Shown: positions 26,053-34,873, counted from the stretch's first letter. The stretch is 64,000 bases of DNA from Streptomyces sp. CoH27 (GCF_020181035.1 NZ_JAIQYY010000017.1:1290-65289), one strand, 5' to 3'. Made by a program: numbers and translations. The notes: generated by a model from the letters alone, not told the origin.

Positions 26053-26457
26053 TTACTTGGTGAGATGGGCCGGGCCGAAGGCCTGAGGGAGCATCTCGGA
26101 GAGGGGCAGGACGCCCTCCGGGGTGTCCAGGAGGAGGTCCGGGCCGCCGAACTCGTAGAGCAGCTGGCGGCAGCGGCCGCACGGCACCAGCAGGCCGCCG
26201 GTGCCGTCCACGCAGGTGAAGTGCGTCAGGCGGCCGCCGCCCGTGCGCTGGAGGTCGGAGACCAGACCGCACTCGGCGCACAGGCCGAGTCCGTAGGAGG
26301 CGTTCTCCACGTTGCAGCCGGTGACGGTGCGGCCGTCGTCGACCCGCGCCGCCACGCCGACCGGGAAGCCGGAATAGGGGGCGTAGGCATGGGACATCGC
26401 CTCACGCGCCACCACGCGCAGCGCCTCCCAGTTGAACTCGGCCGCGTGCTGCGTCAC
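26053..26457 (-). CDS. cdd: Cytidine deaminase
   Basis: A 134-residue zinc enzyme converting (deoxy)cytidine to (deoxy)uridine. The catalytic motif is C60-A-E62-C with the proton-shuttling Glu62, and further zinc cysteines lie in VPCGRCRQ. The length is typical of the small tetrameric class. ATGA overlap with the upstream permease shows operon membership; its uridine/deoxyuridine product is a substrate for the thymidine-phosphorylase-type enzyme next door. Confidence 0.95.
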   Translation of the reverse strand: MTQHAAEFNWEALRVVAREAMSHAYAPYSGFPVGVAARVDDGRTVTGCNVENASYGLGLCAECGLVSDLQRTGGGRLTHFTCVDGTGGLLVPCGRCRQLLYEFGGPDLLLDTPEGVLPLSEMLPQAFGPAHLTK

Positions 26458-27740
26458 TTGCCCTGGCCCTTCCGGTAGCGCATGCCGTCCGCCTTCGGCA
26501 TCCGCAGGCGCTGCGCCGACAGGGACAGCACCAGCAGGGTGACGACGTACGGGGTCGCGCCGACGAAGTCGCTCGGGACCTCGTTGGTGGTCAGGTACCA
26601 GACCAGGACCAGCGCGGCCATGACGGCGCTGATCGCGCCCTGCAGCACCGCCTTCTTGTACAGCTTCCAGCCCGCCAGGGCCGCCAGCAGCACGACCAGC
26701 AGAAGCAGCAGCGCGTGGACGGTCACGCCGCCGTTGCGCAGCTGGAGCGCGTCGGAGTAGCCGAACAGGCCCGCGCCCATCGCCAGGCCGCCCGGCCGCC
26801 AGTTGCCGAAGATCATCGCCGCGAGGCCGATGTAGCCGCGGCCGCCGGTCTGGCCCTCCAGGTAGGTGTGCGAGGTGACCAGGGCGAGGAAGGCGCCGCC
26901 GAGGCCGGCGAGGCCGCCGGAGACGGCGACGGCAGCGTACTTGTAGGTGTAGACGTTGACGCCGAGGGACTCGGCGGCGGTCGGGTTCTCACCGCAGGAG
27001 CGCAGCCGCAGTCCGAACGGGGTGCGCCACAGCAGCCACCAGGTGCCGGCGAACAGGACCACGGCGAGGATCGTCACCACGGACAGGTTCGTGACCAGGC
27101 CGCCGATGATGCCCGCGAGGTCGGAGACCAGGAACCAGTGGTGGTTCTCGATCGAGTGCAGGCCGCTGGAGAGGCCGGGCACGGTGACGGTCGGCAGCGA
27201 GTCGACCGGCGGGGACTGCTTGGGGTTGCCGCCCGCGTTGGCGGCCGCACCGCTGTTGAAGAACAGCTTGGCGAGGTACTGGGTGGCGCCGAGCGCGAGC
27301 AGGTTGATCGCGACACCGGAGACGATGTGGTCGACGCCGAAGGTGACGGTGACGACGGCGTGCACCAGGCCGCCGAGGACACCGAAGGCGATGCCCATCA
27401 GCAGGCCGAGCCAGGGGCTGGACTGCCAGCCGATCCAGCCGGCGCCGAAGGTGCCGAGGATCATCATGCCTTCGAGGCCGATGTTGACCACGCCGGACCG
27501 CTCGGACCACAGGCCGGCGAGACCGGCGAGGCCGATCGGGACGGCGAGGCCGAGGGCGGCGCTGACCTGGCCGGCGGAGTCGAGCGAGTCGGAGCCGGTG
27601 ATCATGCGGACGGCGGAGACGAGCAGCAGGGCGCCGGCGACGATCATGAGGATCTGGCCGAGGGAGCGGCCCGAGCGCTGCGGCGCACCCGGCGCCTTGG
27701 GGGCCGCGGGCGGCGGCGTGTCGGTCATCGTGGCAGTCAT
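26454..27740 (-). CDS. Nucleoside ABC transporter permease 2 (BmpA-associated)
   Basis: A 428-residue permease of the branched-chain/BMP family, with about ten membrane helices and the SGVVNIGLEGMMILGTFGAGW signature plus LRSCGENPTAAESLGVNVYTYKY coupling loop. A Pro/Ala-rich cytoplasmic leader of about 30 residues precedes the first helix. The ATG at 27740 overlaps the previous stop by one base, and the stop overlaps cdd by four. It forms the membrane channel with the partner permease. Confidence 0.93.
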   Translation of the reverse strand: MTATMTDTPPPAAPKAPGAPQRSGRSLGQILMIVAGALLLVSAVRMITGSDSLDSAGQVSAALGLAVPIGLAGLAGLWSERSGVVNIGLEGMMILGTFGAGWIGWQSSPWLGLLMGIAFGVLGGLVHAVVTVTFGVDHIVSGVAINLLALGATQYLAKLFFNSGAAANAGGNPKQSPPVDSLPTVTVPGLSSGLHSIENHHWFLVSDLAGIIGGLVTNLSVVTILAVVLFAGTWWLLWRTPFGLRLRSCGENPTAAESLGVNVYTYKYAAVAVSGGLAGLGGAFLALVTSHTYLEGQTGGRGYIGLAAMIFGNWRPGGLAMGAGLFGYSDALQLRNGGVTVHALLLLLVVLLAALAGWKLYKKAVLQGAISAVMAALVLVWYLTTNEVPSDFVGATPYVVTLLVLSLSAQRLRMPKADGMRYRKGQGK

Positions 27741-28864
27741 CACGCCACCTCCTGCTTCTTCGTCGCGGCGGCCTGGGCGGCGAGTTCCGCGCCGACCTTC
27801 TGCTGCTGGCGCTTGAGGCCGTAGCGTCGTACGACCTCGTAGGCGATCACGACGCAGAGGACGATGACGCCCTCGATGACGCCGAGGATCTCCTTGTCGT
27901 AGCCCTGGAACTCCAGATGGTTGGTGGTGCGCTCCAGGAAGCCCCACAGCAGGGCGCCGAGCGCGATGCCGACCGGGTTGTTACGGCCGAGCAGCGCGAT
28001 GGCGATGCCGGTGAAGCCGATCCCGGCGGGGAAACTGGCGTCGTACTGGTGGCTCTCGTTGAGCAGGGTGGGCATGCCGACCAGGCCGGCCACCGCACCC
28101 GAGATGATCATGCTGGTGGCGACCATCTTCTTCACCGACACACCGCTCGCCGACGCCGCGGACTCGGACTGGCCGACCGTGCGCAGGTCGAAGCCGAAGC
28201 GGGTACGGCCGAGCACGAACCAGTACGCGATGCCGACGACCACGGCGACGACGATGAAGCCGTCCAGGAGCCCGGCCGGGCCGGTGTTGATCGTGAAGAA
28301 GTAGGAGGAGGAAGGCAGCGGCTTGGTGGAGACCAGGGTGCCGCCCTGCTGGAGTTCGCCGAGTCTTCCGGGCTGGAGCAGGTAGGCGATGATCGCGGTG
28401 GCGATCGAGTTCAGCATGATGGTCGCGATGACCTCGCTGACGCCCCGGGTCACCTTGAGGATGCCGGCGATGGCAGCCCACAGGGCGCCGGTCGCCATGG
28501 CGCAGATCAGGATCAGCGGGATGGCGATCCAGCCGGGCACGCTCAGCGCGCCGCCGAGGACGGCGGCGATGAACGCGGCGAGCCGGTACTGGCCGTCGAC
28601 ACCGATGTTGAACAGGTTCATCCGGAAGCCGATGGCCACCGAGACACCCGCGAGGTAGTACGTCGTCGCCTTGTTCAGGATGTAGACCTGGCTGTCGCTG
28701 GCGAAGCCGTAGGTCACCATGTCGCTGAATGCGGCGCCCGGGTTCTTGCCGGTGGAGAGGATCACCAGGGCGGTGACGACGAGGGCGGCGGCGACCGCCA
28801 GCAGCGGCGCGGCGATCCCCAGGAGCAGCCGCTCCTTGTCGATCCGTGAGGTCAGCTTGTTCAT
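27740..28864 (-). CDS. Nucleoside ABC transporter permease 1 (BmpA-associated)
   Basis: A 374-residue membrane protein of the same family, with GFRMNLFNIGVDGQYRLAAFIAAVLGG near the start and LRTVGQSESAASASGVSVKKM as the cytoplasmic loop that meets the ATPase. The final 25 residues are charged and Gln/Ala-rich. It overlaps the ATPase gene by four bases. Together with the second permease it makes the heteromeric pore of a guanosine/nucleoside uptake system of the NupP/NupQ type. Confidence 0.93.
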   Translation of the reverse strand: MNKLTSRIDKERLLLGIAAPLLAVAAALVVTALVILSTGKNPGAAFSDMVTYGFASDSQVYILNKATTYYLAGVSVAIGFRMNLFNIGVDGQYRLAAFIAAVLGGALSVPGWIAIPLILICAMATGALWAAIAGILKVTRGVSEVIATIMLNSIATAIIAYLLQPGRLGELQQGGTLVSTKPLPSSSYFFTINTGPAGLLDGFIVVAVVVGIAYWFVLGRTRFGFDLRTVGQSESAASASGVSVKKMVATSMIISGAVAGLVGMPTLLNESHQYDASFPAGIGFTGIAIALLGRNNPVGIALGALLWGFLERTTNHLEFQGYDKEILGVIEGVIVLCVVIAYEVVRRYGLKRQQQKVGAELAAQAAATKKQEVA

Positions 28865-30420
28865 CGCTCGTCGTCCTCTGTGTGCTCCAGGTGGCCGGTG
28901 GCCGCACCCGTCATGGCGGAGCCCAGCTCTTCGGGGGTGATCGTGGCGGGGTCGGCGTCGGCGACCAGGCGGCCGCGGTACATCACCCGCAGGGTGTCGG
29001 AGAGCCCGATCAGCTCGTCCAGGTCCGCGGAGATCAGCAGCACGGCCAGGCCCTCGCGGCGGGCCTCACGGATGTAGTCCCAGATGGCGGCCTGGGCGCC
29101 GACGTCCACACCGCGGGTCGGGTGGGCGGCGATGAGCAGCTTGGGGTTGTGGCTCATCTCGCGGCCGACGATCAGCTTCTGCTGGTTGCCGCCGGACAGC
29201 GAGGCCGCGGTGACGTCGATACCGGGGGTGCGGACGTCGTACGCCTGGACGATCCGCTCGGTGTCGGCGCGGGCGGCCTTGATGTCGATCAGTCCGCCCT
29301 TGGAGTTGGGCTTCTCGGTGACGTGGCCGAGGATGCGGTTCTCCCACAGCGGTGCTTCCAGCAGCAGGCCGTGGCGGTGGCGGTCCTCGGGGATGTAGCC
29401 GATGCCGGCCTCGCGGCGGTCGCGGGTCGGGGCGTGGGAGACGTCGGCGTCGTCGAGGGTGATCACGCCCGCGTCCGGGTGGCGCATGCCCATGATCGCC
29501 TCGACCAGCTCGGACTGGCCGTTGCCCTCCACACCGGCGATGCCGAGGACCTCGCCCTTGTGGATGGTGAAGGAGATCTGGTCCAGGATGATCCGCTCGA
29601 TGCCTTCGAGGTCGGTCTGCGCGAGGTGCAGCCCCTCGACCTTCAGCATGGGGACGTCCGTGACGGTGGACTCGGTGGTCTCCGGGGTGGGCAGCTCGCT
29701 GCCGACCATCAGCTCGGCGAGCTGCTTGGGGGTGGTGCCGCGCGGCTCGACCGTGCCGACCGTCGTACCGCGCCGGATGACGGTGATCTCGTCGGCGACG
29801 GAGAGCACCTCGCCCAGCTTGTGGGAGATGAAGATGACGGTGAGGCCCTCGGCCTTGAGCTCGCGCAGGTTGTCGAAGAGCGCGTCGACCTCCTGGGGCA
29901 CGAGCACGGCGGTCGGCTCGTCCAGGATGAGGGTCTTGGCGCCCCGGTAGAGGACCTTGAGGATCTCCACGCGCTGGCGGTCGGCGACGCCCAGCTCCTC
30001 GACGAGCACGTCGGGGCGGACGTTCAGGCCGTACGCGTCGGAGATCTCCTTGATCTTGGCGCGGGCCTTGCCGCCGATGCCGTACAGCTTCTCCGCGCCG
30101 AGGGCGACGTTCTCCAGCACGGTGAGGTTGTCGGCGAGCATGAAGTGCTGGTGCACCATGCCGATGCCGCGGGCGATGGCGTCGCCGGGGTTGTGCAGGA
30201 CGACCTGCTCCCCGTTGACCGTGATGGTGCCCTCGTCCGGCTGCTGCATGCCGTAGAGGATCTTCATCAGGGTGGACTTGCCGGCGCCGTTCTCACCGCA
30301 CAGGGCGTGGACGGTGCCCGTACGGACGGTGATGTCGATGTCCTTGTTGGCGACGACACCAGGGAAGCGCTTGGTGATGCCGCGCAGTTCGACGGCAGCG
30401 GGAGGGCTGGACGCGTTGAT
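28861..30420 (-). CDS. Nucleoside ABC transporter duplicated ATP-binding protein, apparent ATC start
   Basis: About 519 residues with two ABC domains. The first Walker A is CGENGAGKST, and the second domain has VEGNGQSEL in its place and LSGGNQQK as its signature, a degenerate second half typical of NupO/MglA-like ATPases. No ATG, GTG or TTG exists in frame between an upstream stop (at 30520-30522) and the first Walker A; the first ATG is just after it. A good ribosome site (GAGGAGAG, 7 bases away) points to ATC at 30418-30420, giving INASSPPAAVELRGITKRF. So either a rare AUC start is used or the sequence contains an error. Confidence 0.9.
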   Translation of the reverse strand: MNASSPPAAVELRGITKRFPGVVANKDIDITVRTGTVHALCGENGAGKSTLMKILYGMQQPDEGTITVNGEQVVLHNPGDAIARGIGMVHQHFMLADNLTVLENVALGAEKLYGIGGKARAKIKEISDAYGLNVRPDVLVEELGVADRQRVEILKVLYRGAKTLILDEPTAVLVPQEVDALFDNLRELKAEGLTVIFISHKLGEVLSVADEITVIRRGTTVGTVEPRGTTPKQLAELMVGSELPTPETTESTVTDVPMLKVEGLHLAQTDLEGIERIILDQISFTIHKGEVLGIAGVEGNGQSELVEAIMGMRHPDAGVITLDDADVSHAPTRDRREAGIGYIPEDRHRHGLLLEAPLWENRILGHVTEKPNSKGGLIDIKAARADTERIVQAYDVRTPGIDVTAASLSGGNQQKLIVGREMSHNPKLLIAAHPTRGVDVGAQAAIWDYIREARREGLAVLLISADLDELIGLSDTLRVMYRGRLVADADPATITPEELGSAMTGAATGHLEHTEDDER

Positions 30421-30493
30421 GGCGCACTCTCCTCGGGGAAAGGGGCTGCGTAGGGGAGGGCAGGCGTCGGCGACGCTAGCGCGGCAACTCCAT

Positions 30494-30507
30494 GCTACAC
30501 GCGTAGA
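30494..30507. promoter_or_regulatory. Putative nucleoside-regulon operator before ABC ATPase gene
   Basis: Read on the minus strand it is TCTACGCGTGTAGC, with one change in the CTACGCGCGTAG core. It lies 73 bases upstream of the apparent ATPase start and downstream of the bmpA terminators, so the transporter genes can have their own regulated promoter. Confidence 0.65.
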
Positions 30508-30523
30508 GTTGACACATTGTTAT

Positions 30524-30562
30524 GGCTCGGCGGGGGCCACGGGAAGGCAGCCCCGCCGAGCC
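30524..30562. terminator. Terminator between bmpA and the ABC genes
   Basis: GGCTCGGCGGGG pairs with its exact complement over 12 bp with a 15-base loop. On the minus strand it follows bmpA, so most bmpA transcripts may end here, giving the abundant binding protein separately from the membrane components. Confidence 0.8.
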
Positions 30563-30585
30563 TAGGTCGGTCATTCTCCGCCGGA

Positions 30586-30641
30586 CCGGCCGGATCCGTC
30601 AGTTACGTACGACACTCATGCGTACGACACGGACCGGCCGG
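30586..30641. terminator. Secondary hairpin after bmpA
   Basis: CCGGCCGG-A-TCCGT at 30586-30599 pairs with ACGGACCGGCCGG at 30629-30641, a 13-bp stem with one bulged A and a long loop. It lies directly after the bmpA stop. Confidence 0.5.
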
Positions 30642-30659
30642 ACCGATCGGATCACCGGG

Positions 30660-31721
30660 TCACGGGGTGGTCTTGACCTTGATCTGACCGGAGACGATCT
30701 TCTGCTTCGCGGCGTCCAGCTTGGGCTGGATGTCGGTGAGGAAGCCGCCGCTGGTGGCCAGGGAGACACCGTTCTTGGCGAGCGAGTAGACGTTGTTGCC
30801 GGTCAGCGGCTTGCCGTTCTTCACGGACTGGATGAGGTCGTAGACACCGACGTCGACGTTCTTGACGGCCGAGGTCAGGATCGAGTTCTTGTACTTGGCC
30901 AGACCCGGGATCTGGTACTGGTCGGAGTCGACACCGATGGCCCAGGCGCCCTTGACGCCGCTGACGGCCTCGATCGCGCCGTTGCCGGAGGAGCCGGCGG
31001 CGGAGTAGACGACGTCCGCGCCGTTGTCGAGCATGCCCTGCGCGGCCTCCTTGCCCTTGTCGGGGCTGGCGAAGCCGGAGGTGTCCGAGCCGTGGCTCAG
31101 GTACTGGACGTCGACCTTGACCTTGGGGTTGGTGTCGTGGACGCCCTGGACGTAGCCCGCCTCGAACTTCTTGATCAGCGGGATGTCCACACCGCCGATG
31201 AAGCCGACGTGGTCCTTCTTGGTCTTCAGCGCGGCGGCGACACCGGCCAGGTAGGAGCTCTGCTCCTCGGTGAAGGTGATGTTGTCGACGTTGCTGCCGT
31301 TCACCACGGAGTCGACGAGGCCGAAGGAGGTCTTCGGGAACTGCTTGGCGATCTTCTCCACGGCGGGCGCGTAGGTGTAACCGATCGCGATGACCGGGTT
31401 GTAGCCGGCCTGGGCGAGGTCCGTGAGGCGCTGCTCGCGGTCGGCCGGAGTGTCGGAGGTCTTGGCGGTCAGCTCCTTGATGGAGCCGCCGAACTCCTTC
31501 TCGGCCTTGTCGGCACCGCGCGCGGCGGAGTCGTTGAACGAGCGGTCACCACGGCCGCCGACGTCGTAGGCGAGACCGATCTTGACGCCGCCCTTGGCGC
31601 CGCCCGAGGAGGACGACGAGCTGGCGTTGTTGTCGGAGGACGTGCTGCCACACGCGGTGGCAGTCACGGCGAGGGCCGCGGTCGCGAGACACGCAGCGGA
31701 AAGCTTGGCTACCCGGCGCAC
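30660..31721 (-). CDS. bmpA: BMP-family nucleoside-binding lipoprotein
   Basis: A 353-residue lipoprotein: the signal MRRVAKLSAACLATAALAV ends at lipobox TATAC, then a Ser/Asn/Gly linker precedes the binding domain. The BMP/PnrA signature is clear: IGLAYDVGGRGDRSFNDSAARGA, GYTYAPAVEKIAKQFP, GADVVYSAAGSSGNGAIEA and AIGVDSDQYQIPG. PnrA-type proteins bind purine nucleosides, so this delivers nucleosides to the adjacent ABC transporter. GTG start at 31721 with AGGAG upstream. Confidence 0.95.
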   Translation of the reverse strand: MRRVAKLSAACLATAALAVTATACGSTSSDNNASSSSSSGGAKGGVKIGLAYDVGGRGDRSFNDSAARGADKAEKEFGGSIKELTAKTSDTPADREQRLTDLAQAGYNPVIAIGYTYAPAVEKIAKQFPKTSFGLVDSVVNGSNVDNITFTEEQSSYLAGVAAALKTKKDHVGFIGGVDIPLIKKFEAGYVQGVHDTNPKVKVDVQYLSHGSDTSGFASPDKGKEAAQGMLDNGADVVYSAAGSSGNGAIEAVSGVKGAWAIGVDSDQYQIPGLAKYKNSILTSAVKNVDVGVYDLIQSVKNGKPLTGNNVYSLAKNGVSLATSGGFLTDIQPKLDAAKQKIVSGQIKVKTTP

Positions 31722-31825
31722 GGGAAGGCTCCTTCACCTGACCTGAGCGCCATGTCGGCGCTTGATGTGAGCACCATGCCAGTGCCCGGGCCGAAGCGCC
31801 CCGGCGGCGTCGGCTTCGCGGCATC

Positions 31826-31839
31826 GTAACGCGCGTAGA
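31826..31839. promoter_or_regulatory. Degenerate nucleoside-regulon operator upstream of bmpA
   Basis: On the minus strand TCTACGCGCGTTAC keeps one full half-site and the GCGCGT centre but loses the right arm. It is about 104 bases upstream of bmpA, suggesting weaker control than the perfect sites. Confidence 0.5.
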
Positions 31840-31979
31840 TGTCGCAAAAAACCCCCTCTCGAAGCCGTTATCGATTCGAGGCAAACAGCATCTGAACTCG
31901 GGGTCTGGCCCCTCTCATCAGGCTGTTGCGGTCGGGGTTCGAATGGCTTACAAGCGTGTTGCGCCGGTCAGGGGAATAG

Positions 31980-32013
31980 GTAAGAGAAGCCCCCGGAGGG
32001 GCTCCTCTCTTAC
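31980..32013. terminator. Terminator after the amidohydrolase gene
   Basis: GTAAGAGA-AGCCCC pairs with GGGGCT-CC-TCTCTTAC, a 14-bp stem with a 2-base bulge and a 4-base loop, 8 bases beyond the amidohydrolase stop on the minus strand. Confidence 0.85.
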
Positions 32014-32020
32014 TCCTGCC

Positions 32021-33256
32021 TCACCCTTGCATGCCGTTGGCGTCCAGGAAGGCGGCCGCGGTGAACATCTCCACGCCGACCGTGATCGCGTGCTCGTCGG
32101 CGTCGAAGTCGCCCTGGTGGAGATCGCGCACGGTCCGCTCACCGGGGCGGCGGACACCCAGCCGGGCCATGGCGCCGGGCACATGCTCCAGGTACCAGGA
32201 GAAGTCCTCCCCGCCCAGGCTCTGCTCGGTGGACTCCACGGAGTCCCGGCCCCGCCGGGCCGACATCGCGCGGCGCAGCAGCTCGGTGGACTCCCGGTCG
32301 TTCACGACGGGCGGGACCCCGCGGACGTAGGTGATCTCGGACTTGGCCCGGTGCAGGGTGGCGACCTCGTCGATGGCCGCGTGCACGATGTCGGGGGCCT
32401 GCCGCCAGGCCTCCAGGTCCAGGCAGCGCACGGTGCCGGACAGCTCGGCGTGCTGCGGGATGACGTTCGGCGCGTGGCCCGACGCGATCCGGCCCCAGGT
32501 GAGCACCAGCCCGGCCCGGGTGTCGATCCGGCGGCCGATCACCGCGGGCACGTCGACGGCGACACGGGCGGCGGCGGTGACGAGGTCGGTGGTCAGATGG
32601 GGCCGGGCGGTGTGTCCGCCGGGTCCGTCCAGCGCGATCTCCAGCCGATCGCACGCGCTGGTGATCGGCCCGTGCCGCAGCCCGACCCGCCCGGCGTCGA
32701 CCCGGGGGTCGCAGTGCACGGCGAGGATCCGGCCGACGCCTGTCAGCACCCCGTCCTCGATGGCGTCCATGGCCCCGCCGGGCAGCACCTCCTCGGCGGC
32801 CTGGAAGATCAGCCGCACAGGCCGGGGCAGCAGGCCCTTGGTGTGCAGGTCGGCGAGGACGAGCCCGGTCCCGAGCACCACGGTCGTGTGCACGTCGTGC
32901 CCGCAGGCGTGCGCCCGGTCGGGCACCGTCGACCGATAGGGACAGTCGGCCTTGGTGTCCGGGATGGGCAGGGCGTCGATGTCCGCGCGCAGGGCGAGCA
33001 CGGGCACGGCGGGCCGCTCACCCTCAGTGACGCCGATGTCGCACACGAGTCCGGTTCCCTTGGTGAGCACGCGGGGCTTGAGCCCTGCCTGCTCCAGCCG
33101 CTCCTTGATCGCGGCGGTCGTACGGAACTCCTGATTGCCCAGCTCAGGGTGCATGTGCAAGTCGCGACGGAAGGCGACGAGCTCGGCGTGCAGGGCTTCG
33201 CTCAGCGCGCCGGGGAGCACATCCCCCGCGAGGCCGGCCTCGGACTCTAGGGACAT
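32021..33256 (-). CDS. M20-family amidohydrolase/aminoacylase-type peptidase
   Basis: A 411-residue zinc amidohydrolase of the M20D group: RRDLHMHPELGNQEFRTTA at the start, the metal-ligand motif HACGHDVHTTVVLG, the carboxylate FQAAEEVLPGGA, the lid domain entry GPGGHTARPHLTTD, and the late STEQSLGGEDFSWYLEHVPG. Members hydrolyse N-acyl amino acids, indole-acetyl conjugates or small peptides; the exact substrate cannot be read. ATG 33256 is used; a GTG four codons upstream has no spacing to a ribosome site. Confidence 0.9.
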   Translation of the reverse strand: MSLESEAGLAGDVLPGALSEALHAELVAFRRDLHMHPELGNQEFRTTAAIKERLEQAGLKPRVLTKGTGLVCDIGVTEGERPAVPVLALRADIDALPIPDTKADCPYRSTVPDRAHACGHDVHTTVVLGTGLVLADLHTKGLLPRPVRLIFQAAEEVLPGGAMDAIEDGVLTGVGRILAVHCDPRVDAGRVGLRHGPITSACDRLEIALDGPGGHTARPHLTTDLVTAAARVAVDVPAVIGRRIDTRAGLVLTWGRIASGHAPNVIPQHAELSGTVRCLDLEAWRQAPDIVHAAIDEVATLHRAKSEITYVRGVPPVVNDRESTELLRRAMSARRGRDSVESTEQSLGGEDFSWYLEHVPGAMARLGVRRPGERTVRDLHQGDFDADEHAITVGVEMFTAAAFLDANGMQG

Positions 33257-33791
33257 CAATTGCTTCACCCTCTGAAGGGTAGGACGCCCGAGTGGTCAAC
33301 TACCCCTCGATCAACAAAAGTTCAGCCCGTTAGGGGAAGAAAATCTGACCGGCGGACGCATGGGGGCGGACGCGGATGGGTAAAACGTCTTTTTCTCCTT
33401 CCACGGATACCATGCCCCACCACAGTCCTGCTCGACTTGTCCAGGAACCGGACCTCAGGGCACGTCCGGGACCAGCTCCTGGCGCGGCCCCTCCCGACAG
33501 GGTCCGCCCCCCTGACCGACGCGGCAGAGCCGTTCCTCCGGACGACCCACACCTCGTACGGCACGATCGCCGAGGACCAGGCGGCGCGGTAACCCGATCG
33601 GCCGCCGCCGACCTGGGCAGCGGCCCCGGCGGAGTCGTAACCCGGACGGCCCCGTCATCTGGTGCAGCGCCTCATGCGACGAGCTGACCATCGCCTCTCC
33701 TTTCGTACGACGTCGTGATCAACGAGCTAGGCCGCCGCAAGTTCGCACCACACGTACTTCCCCCGGTCCCCGAACCGGGCCGACGGCCATC
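33257..33791. other. Gene-poor stretch with relic of an ATP-binding regulator
   Basis: No complete gene is visible here. Codon bias is weak and the open frames are short. At 33727-33792 on the minus strand a frame reads ARFGDRGKYVWCELAAA and stops, which looks like the C-terminal tail of the SpoIIAB-like ATP-binding proteins that Streptomyces often keeps beside DUF5753/DUF397 genes. Nothing upstream of it continues the domain, so it appears to be a fragment. The rest (33257-33720) shows nothing I recognise. Confidence 0.4.
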
Positions 33792-34166
33792 CTGGACAGA
33801 CCTGACCCCATCCCGTACGAGGCGGTCGTCCACGAGGCGGCACTGCGCATCAAGGTCAGCGATCGTGCCATCGCACGGGCCCAGCTCAGCCACCTCCTGG
33901 AGCTGTCCGAGGCGGACCACATCACGTTGCGCGTCATCACCTTCGAGCTGGATGGCTTCGGCGGGGCCTGGACCCCGATGATGCTCGCCGGAGGAGCCGT
34001 ACCAAGGCTGGACACCGCCGCCCGCGACGTCCTCAACGGCACCGGCTTCATCGACTCCGAGGCTCAACTCGGCGTCCTGCGAACACTCTTTCGTAGAGCA
34101 GAAGCGGCGTCACTCGACCCCACACGCTCGCGTGACTTCATCCACACGCTGGCCAAGGAACTGTGA
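33792..34166 (+). pseudogene. Truncated DUF5753 (Scr1/XRE-type) regulator, C-terminal part only
   Basis: From 33792 an open frame reads LDRPDPIPYEAVVHEAALRIKV and continues through LLELSEADHITLRVITFEL, GFGGAWTPMMLAGGAVPRLDTAARDVLNGTGFID and SRDFIHTLAKEL. This is the C-terminal two-thirds of a DUF5753 domain from the helix-turn-helix family. The XRE DNA-binding half and the domain's beginning are missing, and the frame start overlaps an opposing gene fragment. It looks like a deletion remnant. The DUF397 partner follows directly with a GTGA overlap, the normal order for intact pairs. Confidence 0.75.
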
Positions 34167-34450
34167 AACCCACCATGACCACCTTCGACAACTGGCGGAA
34201 GTCCTCCTACTCCGGCGGCAACGACGGCAACGACGGCAACAACTGCGTCGAGGTTGCCGCCCGATGGCGGAAGTCGTCCTATTCAGGCCCCGGCGACGGC
34301 AACTCTTGCGTGGAGATCTCAGACCACCTCACCCACATATCCCTCCGCGACTCCAAGGCCCCCGCCCTCGGCACCCTCACCTTCCCCGCCGAAGCCTTCG
34401 CCCCCTTCCTCCGCGCCCTGAAGGACCCAACACGTCCCACTGTTGGATAA
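34163..34450 (+). CDS. DUF397-domain protein with duplicated WRKSSYSG motif
   Basis: A 95-residue protein (or 91 from ATG 34175). DUF397 normally has one N-terminal WxKSSYSxxxxNCVEVA motif; here it occurs twice, as NWRKSSYSG...NNCVEVAA and RWRKSSYSG...NSCVEISD, before the HISLRDSKAP and LTFPAEAFAPFL end of the domain. The family is abundant in Streptomyces (bldB/abaA-type neighbourhoods) and usually pairs with an XRE-DUF5753 regulator; here the partner is truncated, so this may be an orphan. Function in development is inferred from the family. Confidence 0.85.
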   Translation: MKPTMTTFDNWRKSSYSGGNDGNDGNNCVEVAARWRKSSYSGPGDGNSCVEISDHLTHISLRDSKAPALGTLTFPAEAFAPFLRALKDPTRPTVG

Positions 34451-34519
34451 AGCCGGATGTGACGCCCCGTCGGATCGGCCACATTGGACGGGACGGGGAC
34501 GACATCCGGGAGGGACAGC

Positions 34520-34873
34520 GTGGACAAGGAACAGCGCCGGAAGATGCTCATGGAGGTCCACGCCGAGCGGGACCGGCTGTTGCCGCTGCGCGCGGAGGCG
34601 ACGCGGACCACGATCGAGATGGTCCGGAAGAACGCGGCGCACGTCTCGGAGCCCGACCTCGTGCCGTATCTGAACCTGGCCTACATCCTCGGGGTCAAGC
34701 GCGGGCTCGGTGAGGACCAGCTGCTGGCCTTCGCGCTGTCGCTGGCGAACTGGACGGTGGCGATGATCGCCGACATCGCGAGGTTCACCGGCAGCACGGT
34801 GGAAGAGGTGGTCGACGTGTACGAGACGGAGATCTTGGCGGCGGCGCAGGACAACGACGAGGAACCCGCCTGA
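34520..34873 (+). CDS. Hypothetical protein, helical
   Basis: A 117-residue, mostly alpha-helical, acidic protein starting at GTG 34520 after GGGAGGG. It opens with a charged stretch (VDKEQRRKMLMEVHAERDRLL), continues with EATRTTIEMVRKNAAH and a more hydrophobic centre (YLNLAYILGVKRGLGEDQLLAFALSLANWTVAMIADIARF), and ends acidic. No domain is recognised and no membrane segment is convincing. Codon usage is like that of expressed Streptomyces genes. Confidence 0.65.
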   Translation: MDKEQRRKMLMEVHAERDRLLPLRAEATRTTIEMVRKNAAHVSEPDLVPYLNLAYILGVKRGLGEDQLLAFALSLANWTVAMIADIARFTGSTVEEVVDVYETEILAAAQDNDEEPA

